Below are positions 17,717 to 26,976 of a stretch of 64,000 nucleotides of DNA, piece after piece; the first letter of the stretch is position 1, and each line of letters starts with the position of its first letter. The notes beneath the pieces are model-generated. The model ran no database searches. It was not told the origin of the DNA and was given only the letters and a program-made list of their open reading frames with translations. The DNA is from Bacillota bacterium (GTDB taxonomy: Bacteria > Bacillota > Sulfobacillia > JAJZYS01 > JAILZS01). The position numbers were made by a program, and so were the translations under genes. The stretch is from assembly GCA_023512375.1 (NCBI GenBank), contig JAILZS010000001.1:62001-126000 (forward strand), written 5' to 3'.

Positions 17717-19270
17717 GTGGCCACCACCTTCGTCGGCTTTGCGATCGTGCAGAGCGCCCTCGAGGCCATGCAGGAGGCCGTCAACGTCGCGGGCCAGAAC
17801 GTGGCCAACGCCACCACGCCGGGCTACAGCCGGGAGCGCGCCCAGCTGGTGACCGAGCCCACCGTGGTGCAGGCCGGCACGGGCGGGCCGGTGACCGACG
17901 CCGTGCTGGGCACGGGCGTCAACATCGCCAACGTGGAGCGCGTGGTGGAGTCCTACCTGAACGCCGCGGTGCGAAACGCCCAGTCGAACGCCTCCTACCA
18001 GGACCAGGTGGTGGCGTTCCTGCAGAACGCCCAGAGCCTGTACAACGAGCCCGGGGCGAACGGCCTTTCGAGCACCATGCAGAAGTTCTTCACCGATCTC
18101 GCCACGCTCTCCCAGGACCCCCAGAGCAGCGCCGCGCGGGCGGTGGTGGGCCAGGACGCGGCCAACGTCGCCGCCCAGTTCAACACCCTGGCGAGCGGCC
18201 TGAGCCAGCTCGGCACCGCCTTGGAGGGGGACCTGGCCACCCAGGTGGGACAGGTGAACCAGGCCCTCTCCCAGGTGGCGAGCCTCAACCAAGAGATCCA
18301 GAACGCCCAGATCCAGGGCATGTCGGCCAACAGCCTCTTGGACCAGCGCGACCAGATCCTCGCCCAGTTGAGCCAGAGCATGGCCATCCAGGTGGGGACC
18401 GACGCAAGCGGCAACCTCACGGTGACCGACGCGGCCACGGGCGCCCTCTTGGTGGACGGGCAGAGCTACGGCCAGCTCGCCACGAACGGCACCCTGGGCG
18501 GGGTGGCGGCGGCGGCTTGGCAGGTGGTGGAGCAGGGCCTCCCGACCACCCCCGGGGGGGCGGCGCCGCCGGCCGCCCTGGCCGACATCACGTCGGGCCA
18601 GATCGGGGCCGACCTCACGCTCCTGGGGGGGACGGCGTACCCGGCGGGCACGACGCCGCCCGCCTACTTCGGGGCCTTGGCCCCGCCGGGGAGCTCCGCC
18701 TACGGCCAGAGCCTCCAGGCTGGTCTGGACCAGGTGGCGGCCACGCTGGCGGGGGCGATCAACGCCCTGCAGCTGAACGGCTACTACCTCGACTCCTCCG
18801 GTAGCCCCGTGTCCGCCGCCTCCCCGCCGGTGCCGTTCTTCATCAACGGGGCGGCGGCCACCCAGACGAATCCGCCGTCGGGCATCGGGGCCGCCAACCT
18901 GGCCGTCAACCCGGCCATCCTCTCCGCCCCGTACGAGATCGCCGCCGCCCAGACGGCGAGCGCCGGCGACGGGTCGAACGCCCTGGCCATGGCCGACTAC
19001 GGCCAGAGCACGCAGCCGTCGGCGGCGGTGCCGCTGTACAGCGGCCAGGTGAGCGCCCTCGGCGTGCAGGTGGCGGCCGCGCTCTCCCAGCAGACGACGA
19101 ACAAGAGCCTGCTCACGCAGGCGAAGAACATGCAACAGAGCGTGAGCGGCGTCTCCCTGAACGAGGAGTTCGCCAACCTCACCCAGTACCAGGACGTGTA
19201 CACGGCGGCGGCCAAGGCCATGGGGGCGATGCAGACCATGCTGGCGACGCTCCTGTCGGTGGTGCCGTAG
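17717..19270 (+). CDS. flgK: Flagellar hook-associated protein 1 FlgK
   Basis: ALEAMQEAVNVAGQNVANATTPGYSRERAQLV; C-term VSGVSLNEEFANLTQYQDVYTAAAKAMGAMQTML. Confidence 0.96.
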   Translation: MATTFVGFAIVQSALEAMQEAVNVAGQNVANATTPGYSRERAQLVTEPTVVQAGTGGPVTDAVLGTGVNIANVERVVESYLNAAVRNAQSNASYQDQVVAFLQNAQSLYNEPGANGLSSTMQKFFTDLATLSQDPQSSAARAVVGQDAANVAAQFNTLASGLSQLGTALEGDLATQVGQVNQALSQVASLNQEIQNAQIQGMSANSLLDQRDQILAQLSQSMAIQVGTDASGNLTVTDAATGALLVDGQSYGQLATNGTLGGVAAAAWQVVEQGLPTTPGGAAPPAALADITSGQIGADLTLLGGTAYPAGTTPPAYFGALAPPGSSAYGQSLQAGLDQVAATLAGAINALQLNGYYLDSSGSPVSAASPPVPFFINGAAATQTNPPSGIGAANLAVNPAILSAPYEIAAAQTASAGDGSNALAMADYGQSTQPSAAVPLYSGQVSALGVQVAAALSQQTTNKSLLTQAKNMQQSVSGVSLNEEFANLTQYQDVYTAAAKAMGAMQTMLATLLSVVP

Positions 19271-19313
19271 GCGAGGGCAGGCTCCCGGGGGAAGGCGAAG
19301 GGAGGCGGATGGC

Positions 19314-20252
19314 GTGCGCGTCACCCAGACGATGCCCGAGACGCAGCTTCTGGCCAACCTGGACAACCTCATGACGTCGATCCTCGCTTCCCAGCAGGAG
19401 CTGGCCACGGGGACGAGCATCCAGGCGCCCTCGGACAACCCCGTGGGGACGGCTCTCTACCTCACCATCCAGCGCGCCCAGGCCTGGAACGGCCAGTGGA
19501 GCGCGAGCGCCCAGGCGGCGAGCGGCTTCATGGGGGCGGCCGACCAGGCGATGACCCAGCTCACCCAGATCCTCCAAAGCGCCCACGCCATCGCCGTGGC
19601 CGCGAATAGCGGGAGCGTCAACCCGGCCGACCTGTCGGCGCAGGCGAGCCAGGTGGGGGAGCTCGTGCAGCAGGCCGAGACCCTGGCCAACACCCAGTAC
19701 GGCGACCAGTACGTGTTCGCCGGCACGTCCGGTCAGGCGCCGTGGAACCAGGCCACCGGGCAGTGGAACCTCACGGCCTCCCCGCCCGGCCAGGTGGTGT
19801 TCGAGATCTCGAGCGGCGTGGTGGTGGCGGGGAGCGTGGACGGCTACGCCCTCTTCCAGGGGTCGGTGAACGGGGCGGGCGGGCCGGGCATCCTCAGCCC
19901 CAACGGGGCGAGCCCCGCCGCCGGCAACGTGGGCGTGCTCCAGCAGCTGGAGAGCGACCTTGCGAGCGGCAACACGGCGAATCTCGGAAGCGACATCCAG
20001 CTCCTCGAGGACGCCATCGCCCACGTCTCGGCCATGCAGGCCGACCTGGGGGCGCGCATGCAGCGGGCGCAGTCGGTCTCCGCCATGCTCGGGCAGCTGG
20101 GGGTGGAGCTGACGAAGCAGGCGGCCCAGGTCGACTCGACGAACATGCCCCAGATGGTGGCCCAGCTCACCAACCAGCAGGCCGTCTACCAGGCGGCGCT
20201 CGACATCGGGGCGAAGATGCTCATGCCCACCCTGGCCAGCCTCATCGGGTAG
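19314..20252 (+). CDS. flgL: Flagellar hook-associated protein 3 FlgL
   Basis: MRVTQTMPETQLLANLDNLMTSILASQQELATGTSIQAPSDNPVGTALYLT; follows flgK. Confidence 0.93.
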   Translation: MRVTQTMPETQLLANLDNLMTSILASQQELATGTSIQAPSDNPVGTALYLTIQRAQAWNGQWSASAQAASGFMGAADQAMTQLTQILQSAHAIAVAANSGSVNPADLSAQASQVGELVQQAETLANTQYGDQYVFAGTSGQAPWNQATGQWNLTASPPGQVVFEISSGVVVAGSVDGYALFQGSVNGAGGPGILSPNGASPAAGNVGVLQQLESDLASGNTANLGSDIQLLEDAIAHVSAMQADLGARMQRAQSVSAMLGQLGVELTKQAAQVDSTNMPQMVAQLTNQQAVYQAALDIGAKMLMPTLASLIG

Positions 20253-20277
20253 GGGCGGGGGACGGGCGCCGGAGGAG

Positions 20278-20751
20278 GTGGCGGCGGTCGGGGGAAGGGT
20301 GCGCGGGCGCTTTCGGCGTGGCGGCCTCGCCGCAGTGGCGTTGGCCGCCGCCCTGTGGGCGGCCGGCTGCGGGGTGGTGTACGTCCCCGGGCCGGCCTTC
20401 ACCGTGCGCAGCCTGTTCTTGTACCTCCGCCTGGGGGCGCGGGAGAGCGCCTGGCAGGAGCTGGCGACGGACCTCCAGCGCCCCGGGCGGCCCCACGCCG
20501 CGGTCGGTCCGGACGGGGCAAGCGCCCTCTCCCTCGCCTGGTCGGGGGAGGGCGCGTTCGCCCGCCAGGCACCGCGCCAGCTTCGGGCCTTCCTGCGCGG
20601 GGCGCGGGTGAGCGAGGCGGCCGGGGGGGCGCAGGGGCCGGCAGAGGTGGAGGCGCGCTCGCCCGGAGGCGAGCGCCTGTGGGCGACGCTCGTGCGGGTG
20701 GACAACGAGTGGCTGATCGAGCGCATCGTGGTCGAGCCGCCGCCGGCATGA
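20278..20751 (+). CDS. Predicted lipoprotein of unknown function
   Basis: Lipobox-like LAAALWAAGC; about 155-aa exported domain; no family recognised. Confidence 0.65.
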   Translation: MAAVGGRVRGRFRRGGLAAVALAAALWAAGCGVVYVPGPAFTVRSLFLYLRLGARESAWQELATDLQRPGRPHAAVGPDGASALSLAWSGEGAFARQAPRQLRAFLRGARVSEAAGGAQGPAEVEARSPGGERLWATLVRVDNEWLIERIVVEPPPA

Positions 20752-20868
20752 GATGCGCCCCAGATAGGGCACCCCGCAGGGCGGCGGGCGCCAACTTGCG
20801 GTGCGGGTGCGGGCTGGGCGGAACGGGAAGGAGGCGGGGGGCGGAGAGGCTAAGAGGCAGGCACGCCG

Positions 20869-20890
20869 CCCTCCCCCGCCTGGGGGAGGG
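20869..20890 (+). promoter_or_regulatory. Hairpin just upstream of the next start codon (possible RBS occlusion or terminator)
   Basis: CCCTCCCCC-GCCT-GGGGGAGGG 9-bp stem; right arm is purine-rich and lies about 12 nt before ATG 20902. Confidence 0.35.
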
Positions 20891-20901
20891 GAAGGGAGTC
20901 G

Positions 20902-21486
20902 ATGCCCGCCATGGCATTCCGCCGTCTGCCCGATGCCCGGTCCCTGACGGCGTTCGGGGTGGGGGTCCTGCTCGCCCTTGCGCCGTTCGCCCCGGCCGCC
21001 GCCTCCCCCCGAAAGCCTCCCTACCGGGGCCTCACCCGGAGTGCCATCCTGCGGGTGCTTCGCCGCGCGGAGGAGGTGACGCCCGGCCATCCCCGCGGCG
21101 ACGGCGAGCACCTCGCCCTCCTGGGGAAGATCGTGAGCGTGCCGGACGGGCACGGCGGCACGCTCACGGCCGTACCCGCCGTGCGCTACCCCACCGCCGA
21201 CGGGTACGGCCAGCTGGTCCTGTTCTGGGTGGGAAGGCGCCTGGTGGGGAGCAACAACCTCACGCCCCTACCCGACCTGGGACCCGAGGCGGTGTCGCTC
21301 GCCGTCGTCCGCGCCGGCCCCGACCGCATCGTCGTCCGCTATGCCCGCTACCGGGCGAGCGATCCCATGTACCGCCCCTCCCTGCCGCCCGGGTATGTGA
21401 CGTACTCCTGGGACGGCAAGCGGCTGGTGGCGTCGGGGCCGGTCCCCCGGGGGGCGGTGGACGGCCTCACCATGCGCCTGCCGTGA
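20902..21486 (+). CDS. Predicted secreted protein (LppP/LprE-like appearance)
   Basis: Signal peptide (GVGVLLALAPFAPAAAS); GYGQLVLFWVGRRLVGSNN...ADRIVVRYARYRASDPMYRPSLPPGYVTYSWDGKRLV pattern. Confidence 0.6.
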   Translation: MPAMAFRRLPDARSLTAFGVGVLLALAPFAPAAASPRKPPYRGLTRSAILRVLRRAEEVTPGHPRGDGEHLALLGKIVSVPDGHGGTLTAVPAVRYPTADGYGQLVLFWVGRRLVGSNNLTPLPDLGPEAVSLAVVRAGPDRIVVRYARYRASDPMYRPSLPPGYVTYSWDGKRLVASGPVPRGAVDGLTMRLP

Positions 21487-21518
21487 TCTCCCGCCAGCCC
21501 TGACCCAAGGCCGTCCCG

Positions 21519-21544
21519 GGCCCGGGCGCCGATGCGCCCGGGCC
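21519..21544. terminator. Strong GC hairpin after the exported-protein gene
   Basis: Perfect 11-bp inverted repeat GGCCCGGGCGC-CGAT-GCGCCCGGGCC; no U tract. Confidence 0.5.
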
Positions 21545-21731
21545 TTGGCGCGCTTCGCGGCGCGCATGCCATCGCACCAGGGGGGCGCCGGACGGGGAGA
21601 GGACCTGAAGCGGGCCAGCGGACGAGAAACGAATCCAAGGGGTCGTGCGGAAGAGCGAGAGGGAGCACAGCAGCGACGTCAGGCAGCCATGGGCGCTGGC
21701 CCCCTGTGGCGGCATGCAGGGGCACGGGCTC

Positions 21732-21741
21732 CTGACCGATC
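21732..21741 (+). promoter_or_regulatory. Candidate sigma-28 -10-like element upstream of flagellin
   Basis: CTGACCGATC, identical 10-mer to the flgM upstream region; resembles the GCCGATAA -10 core. Confidence 0.35.
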
Positions 21742-21786
21742 GAGAGCACTGGTTCATGCGCATGGACCGGCTTTGCGAGAAGGCAG

Positions 21787-23586
21787 GTGACGTGCCCCGT
21801 GTTCGTCAACACGAACATCTCCGCCCTGCAGTCGGTCTTCGACCTGCAGAACACGACCAACCAGATGGACAACGTGCTCCAGCAGTTGTCCACCGGTTAC
21901 CAGATCAACAGCGCCGCCGACAACCCGGCGGGCCTCGCCATCTCCCAGGAGATGCAGACCCAGATCACCGGTCTCAACCAGGCGGCCCAGAACGCCCAGA
22001 ACGGCATCTCGCTCCTCCAGACGGCCGACGGCGCCATGGCCAACATCGACACGATCCTGCAGTCGATGCGGTCGCTGGCGTCGCAGGCGGCGACGGGTAC
22101 CAACAACCCCACCGACCTGCAGGCCCTCCAGCAGGAGATGAACCAGTACGCTCAGGAGATCACGAACATCGCGAACACGACCCAGTTCAACAACCTTAAC
22201 CTCTTGTCGGGCGCGTTCGGTGGCGCCACGGGTGGCTACTACAACGCGAACGGCCAGTATGTGGGCGGCGTGAGCACCGGTCTCGAGAACATCCAGATCG
22301 GCGCCAACCAGGGGGAGAACATCAGCCTCGGCATCAACCCCCTGGACGCCGCCTCCCTCAACGTGGCGGGGGTGACGGCCACCCTGAATCCGGCCACCGG
22401 TACGAACAACTTCAGCACCCTCGTGAACCAGTCCACGCTGGGCACCTACGTGTACAACATCGGCAACGGCCTGTTCACCCCCAACGGCACCGGCACGACG
22501 AACGAGTACAACGTCTCCGTCGCCTCCTACGTCGCCGCCGGTGTCACGGCGACGACCACGAACCTTGGCGGTGCCGGATCGATCACCACCACCGCCACCA
22601 CGACGGGGCTCCTGTCGGGCGACTTCACGGGCACCTCCCAGGTGCAGTACACGATCAGTGTGGTTTCCGTCGTGGCCGGCACGAGCACAAACACCATCTA
22701 CTACGACGTGACGGGAAGCGACGGCTTCTCGGCCGCCCTGAGCACGACACAGGCCGTGTCAAATGCGACGACGGCGGCAGGCGTGGCCACGTTCACCTTC
22801 ACCGACACCCAGCTCGCCGGCACAACCCTGAGCCTCACGAGCAACAGTAGCGCTGTCACCGTGTCGGTAAACCAGTCGGCCACCTTCGAGATGACGCCCG
22901 CCTACGTCGAGCTGGGTCTCTACAACGGCACGGGCACGAGCACCCTCGTGGGGCCGTCGACCTCGATCGTCACGGGCGGCGTCACCACCAGCGTGAATGC
23001 CAACCTCGTGCTGTACGGGTCGAACATGGTGTCCAACCAGCCCATCATCCTGGGCAACTCCAACACGTCGGACCAGGTGACGCTGGCCAACCTCGGCCTG
23101 CTCCTTGGCCAGTCCTCCACCACCGCCAAGCCCACGTCGGGGAGCGAGTACGCGAACCTCGTGACGCTCGGCGCGACGCCGGCGACCGGACCGTACACCC
23201 TCGCCTTCACGGTGGCGTCGGACGGCAAGGCCGCCACCGTGGCCGGAAGCGGCATCGTCACCACGGCGGCCACCGTGACGAGCGGCATCAACATCTCCAC
23301 CCAGGGCAACGCCGAGACTGCGCTCACGGTCATCGACCAGGCGCTCACGGCGGTCAACGCCCAGCGGGCGGTGCTCGGCGCCTACCAGAACGAGCTTCAG
23401 TTCGCCGTCTCCAACGCCCAGACGGGGGCCAACAACCTCAGCGCCGCGCAGGCCAACATCATCGACACGAACATGGCGCTGCAGATGGCCAACCTGTCGA
23501 AGTACCAGGTCCTGCAGCAGTCCGGCATCGCCATGCTGGCCCAAGCGGATCAGATCCCGCAGGCGATCCTCAAGCTCATCGGCTAG
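21787..23586 (+). CDS. fliC: Flagellin (large central domain)
   Basis: VFVNTNISALQSVFDLQNTTNQMDNVLQQLSTGYQINSAADNPAGLAISQEM; C-term AANIIDTNMALQMANLSKYQVLQQSGIAMLAQADQIPQAILKLIG. Confidence 0.96.
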   Translation: MTCPVFVNTNISALQSVFDLQNTTNQMDNVLQQLSTGYQINSAADNPAGLAISQEMQTQITGLNQAAQNAQNGISLLQTADGAMANIDTILQSMRSLASQAATGTNNPTDLQALQQEMNQYAQEITNIANTTQFNNLNLLSGAFGGATGGYYNANGQYVGGVSTGLENIQIGANQGENISLGINPLDAASLNVAGVTATLNPATGTNNFSTLVNQSTLGTYVYNIGNGLFTPNGTGTTNEYNVSVASYVAAGVTATTTNLGGAGSITTTATTTGLLSGDFTGTSQVQYTISVVSVVAGTSTNTIYYDVTGSDGFSAALSTTQAVSNATTAAGVATFTFTDTQLAGTTLSLTSNSSAVTVSVNQSATFEMTPAYVELGLYNGTGTSTLVGPSTSIVTGGVTTSVNANLVLYGSNMVSNQPIILGNSNTSDQVTLANLGLLLGQSSTTAKPTSGSEYANLVTLGATPATGPYTLAFTVASDGKAATVAGSGIVTTAATVTSGINISTQGNAETALTVIDQALTAVNAQRAVLGAYQNELQFAVSNAQTGANNLSAAQANIIDTNMALQMANLSKYQVLQQSGIAMLAQADQIPQAILKLIG

Positions 23587-23594
23587 CCGCCCGG

Positions 23595-23614
23595 CGGGTG
23601 CCGCACGGCACCCG
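23595..23614 (+). terminator. Rho-independent-like terminator after flagellin
   Basis: CGGGTGCC-GCAC-GGCACCCG stem then GGCCTTTGGT. Confidence 0.55.
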
Positions 23615-23657
23615 GGGCCTTTGGTCCGTTGGACTTTCGCGGGGGAGGTGAGGGGCG

Positions 23658-25106
23658 ATGGCCAAGCGACCCCTCCTGAGCCTGTGCATGATCGCCCGCG
23701 ACGAGGAGCGCGTCATCGGTCGCGCGATCGTCTCGGCGCGAGGTGCGGTGGACGAGGTGGTGGTGGTGGACACCGGCTCCACGGACCGCACCCCCGCCGT
23801 GGCCGAGGCGCTGGGGGCGCGGGTGTACAGCGAGCCCTGGCGTCAGGACTTCGCGCACGCGCGCAACGCCTCCCTCGCGCAGGCGCGGGGGGAATGGATC
23901 TTCGTCCTGGACGCGGACGAGTACCTGGACGCGGCCGACGCCCGCCGCCTGCGCTCGCTCGTACGGACGGCCCCACCGGACGTCGTGGGCATGTCCGTGC
24001 ACCAGGTGAACATCCTGGCCGGCCGGCGCGAGGCGCTCATCGACCGCTCCACCACCATCCGCGTCTTCCGCAACCGCCCTCATCATCGGTACGTCTTCCC
24101 CATCCACGAGCAGATCGCGCCCTCCCTCGGCCAGGGGCGGGTGGCGGTCACCGACATCGTGCTCTGGCACGAAGGGTTCGACCCGGGCGTGGCCGCTGCC
24201 CGCGCCAAGGGAGAACGCAACCTGGGGATCCTCCGGCGAGTGCTGGCCGAGATGCCGCAGGACCATCCCTACCGCTGGTACTTCGAGATGCAGACCGGGG
24301 GCGAGTTTGCCCGCATGGGCGACATGCGTGCGGCCGCCGACCACCTCCTGAGGGCGGCGCACCTCACGGCGGCGGACCGCTACAACCCCCTCAACCGCGG
24401 CAGCGTCGGCGTGCTCATGGCCAACCTGGCGCGCGCCCTCATCCCCCAGGGGAGGGCGTCGGAGGTGCTCGACCAGGCCGAGGCCCTCTTGGCCAAGGGG
24501 TGGAACGTGGCCAGCGTCTGGTTCGCGCGCGGTTGGGCGAATGTGGAGATTGGTGCGGTGGAGGCGGGTGTGCGCGACCTTCTTTGGGCCACCGCCTTGA
24601 GCGAGGCCACGGCGAATGGGGAGGGCTACGTGTCCGAGGGCCAGCTGCGCGCCGCCTGGTCGTTGGCCGTCCATGCCCTCGTGCGGCGGGGCGCCGTGGC
24701 GGCGGCCGCGGCCCTGCTCGTGCATGCCCTGAAGGCCCGGCCGGACGACGAGCGCCTCGTGGCCATGGCCACGGGCATATGCGCCGGTGTGCCGGGGGCG
24801 CGTGACTTCCTCGTCCCCCGCCTACCGGCGGCCAGCGTGTGGCCATTCGCCCAGAAGGCGGCGTCGGAGGGACGCCTACCCGAGGTGGAGGCGGCTGGCC
24901 GGCGCCTGGCTGCCGACGGTGACCCGCACGCCCCGGTGGCGCAGGCGATCGTCGCCATCGCCCATGGCGAGCGGGAGCGGGCGCGTGCCCTTCTCATGGG
25001 CGTCGATCCGACCTCGCCGGCGGCGGAGGCGGCGCGGTACGCGCTTGCGCGCCTTTCGGCCGAGGAGGGCGTGCATGCCGGCAAGCAAGGGGAGGTGGTG
25101 GCATGA
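23658..25106 (+). CDS. GT2-family glycosyltransferase with TPR-like C-terminal region
   Basis: LSLCMIARDEERVIGRAIVSARGAVDEVVVVDTGSTDRT...DFAHARNASLAQARGEWIFVLDADEYLD. Confidence 0.88.
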   Translation: MAKRPLLSLCMIARDEERVIGRAIVSARGAVDEVVVVDTGSTDRTPAVAEALGARVYSEPWRQDFAHARNASLAQARGEWIFVLDADEYLDAADARRLRSLVRTAPPDVVGMSVHQVNILAGRREALIDRSTTIRVFRNRPHHRYVFPIHEQIAPSLGQGRVAVTDIVLWHEGFDPGVAAARAKGERNLGILRRVLAEMPQDHPYRWYFEMQTGGEFARMGDMRAAADHLLRAAHLTAADRYNPLNRGSVGVLMANLARALIPQGRASEVLDQAEALLAKGWNVASVWFARGWANVEIGAVEAGVRDLLWATALSEATANGEGYVSEGQLRAAWSLAVHALVRRGAVAAAAALLVHALKARPDDERLVAMATGICAGVPGARDFLVPRLPAASVWPFAQKAASEGRLPEVEAAGRRLAADGDPHAPVAQAIVAIAHGERERARALLMGVDPTSPAAEAARYALARLSAEEGVHAGKQGEVVA

Positions 25107-25510
25107 GGGGGGCTCAGGCCTACCAGGCCATCGCGTTGGACACGACGCCGCGCCATCGGCTGGTGGAGGTCGTCCTGGAGCGGGCGATCGCCCACATCGC
25201 CCGGGCGGAGGAGGCGATCGCCCGGCGCGACCCGGCCACGGCGCACGACGGCCTCATGCGGGCGCAGATGGCGCTCGGCGCCTTGCGCACGTCCCTCCGG
25301 CGGGAGGTGGCGCCCGAGCTCGTCGACCAGTTGGCGGCCTTGTACACGTACGGAATCGACCGCCTGACGGCGGCCAACGTGCGCAAGGACGCGTCGGAGC
25401 TCGGGGCTTTGCGCCGGATGCTCGACGTGCTGCGCGAAGCGTTTGCCGACGCCGCCCGCCAGGCGGGGGCGGGCGGCGCCGGGCCGACGGCGGAGGTGAA
25501 GGGGAGATGA
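25103..25510 (+). CDS. fliS: Flagellar export chaperone FliS
   Basis: AQAYQAIALDTTPRHRLVEVVLERAIAHIARAEEAI; between GT and fliD. Confidence 0.9.
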   Translation: MRGAQAYQAIALDTTPRHRLVEVVLERAIAHIARAEEAIARRDPATAHDGLMRAQMALGALRTSLRREVAPELVDQLAALYTYGIDRLTAANVRKDASELGALRRMLDVLREAFADAARQAGAGGAGPTAEVKGR

Positions 25511-26976
25511 GCAGCCCGGTCGGCGGGAGCACGAGCTCGATCAGCAGCCTGTGGAACAACCCCACGCTGTTGGGCCAGCTCCTGGGGGGCATCAACGTGC
25601 AGGGCCTGCAGGGGGTGCTGCAGGCGGAGGAGAGCCAGGTGGCGGCGCCGCTCGCCCAGCTGACGAACCAGCAGAACGCCCTGAGCGCCCAGGGCCAGGC
25701 GCTCAGCGCCGTGCAGGGGGCGTTGCAGGCGGTCCTGACGGACGCCCAGAACCTGGAGTCGGCGTCGGCCTTCAACCAGACCAGCGCGCCCGTGTCGTCC
25801 AACCCGTCCGTGGCCACGGCCACCGGCACGGGCGGACCGTACGGCGACTACGCCCTGGTGGTTACCAACACGGCCACCCCCGGAGGGGTGAACAGCGCCT
25901 TCCAGGCGGTGTCGCCCACGGCCAGCCTGGGGTGGAACGGCCAGATCCAGATCACGGTGTACGTCGGCATCCCGCCCCAGCAGACCGCGATCACGGTGGA
26001 CGTGCCGGTGGCGGCGACCGACTCGCTCACCAGCATCGCCCAGAACATCGACAACGCCGCCGCCGCCGCCCTGCCGAGCGGCACGCAGCTCAACGCCGTG
26101 GTCCTGCCGGCGAGCCAGAACGGTCAGTCGGGGAGCATCCTCTCCCTCAGCGTCAACGGCGGTCTCACGAGCTCCGACGTGACCACCACCGGTTCGGTGC
26201 CCAACCTCGGGTTCACGAACGCCTCCACCTTCACGCCTGCCACGTACTCGATCAACGGCGTGACCAACCAGAGCACGTCGAACACGGTCTCCAACGCGCT
26301 GCCGGGGGTGACGCTCAACCTCCTGTCGGCGGGGAGCGCCACCTTGTTCATCGCCGCCAACCCGGGGGCCACCGCCTCCCAGGTGGGCTCGCTCGTGTCG
26401 GACATCCAGACGGCCGTCAATACCATTCAGAAGTACACGGGTAAGGGCCAGCCCCTGGCGGGCAACGGCGCCCTCATGAATCTCGTGAATCAGCTGGAGA
26501 GCGCGCTCACGTCCACGAACTCGTCGCTGCCGGCGGGCTACCAGTCGCTCACCGACATGGGGTTGACGATCAGCTACTCCCAGGCCACGGGGGGAGCCAT
26601 CGCCCTCGACCAGAGCGCCTTCACCCAGGCGCTCACCGCCAACCCGCAGGCGGTGACCGGGCTGTTCACCGGTACCTCCGGCCTGGCGTCGCAGATCGCC
26701 TCCCTCGTGCAGAACTTCACCCAGCCCGGCACGGGTGCCATCGCCGCCTACCAGCAGGGTATCCAGAATCAAGAGTCGCTTCTGGCGAGCGAGGAGGCCG
26801 CCCTGCAGCAGACGGTGTCGCTGCAGCAGCGGCAGCTGCAATCCCAGTTCATGTCCTTTCTTCAACAGATCGCGAACAACGTCTCTACGCAGAACTTCCT
26901 CACCCAGTACGTCGCCCTCCAGAGCGCCGTCACCACAGGTGGGGGATCGTCGGGGAGCACGCGCACCGGTGGCTGA
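25507..26976 (+). CDS. fliD: Flagellar filament capping protein FliD
   Basis: Start ATG 25507 overlapping fliS stop; LLGGINVQGLQGVLQAEESQVAAPLAQLTNQQNALSAQGQALSAVQGAL; C-terminal coiled coil MSFLQQIANNVSTQNFLTQYVALQSAV. Confidence 0.88.
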   Translation: MSSPVGGSTSSISSLWNNPTLLGQLLGGINVQGLQGVLQAEESQVAAPLAQLTNQQNALSAQGQALSAVQGALQAVLTDAQNLESASAFNQTSAPVSSNPSVATATGTGGPYGDYALVVTNTATPGGVNSAFQAVSPTASLGWNGQIQITVYVGIPPQQTAITVDVPVAATDSLTSIAQNIDNAAAAALPSGTQLNAVVLPASQNGQSGSILSLSVNGGLTSSDVTTTGSVPNLGFTNASTFTPATYSINGVTNQSTSNTVSNALPGVTLNLLSAGSATLFIAANPGATASQVGSLVSDIQTAVNTIQKYTGKGQPLAGNGALMNLVNQLESALTSTNSSLPAGYQSLTDMGLTISYSQATGGAIALDQSAFTQALTANPQAVTGLFTGTSGLASQIASLVQNFTQPGTGAIAAYQQGIQNQESLLASEEAALQQTVSLQQRQLQSQFMSFLQQIANNVSTQNFLTQYVALQSAVTTGGGSSGSTRTGG

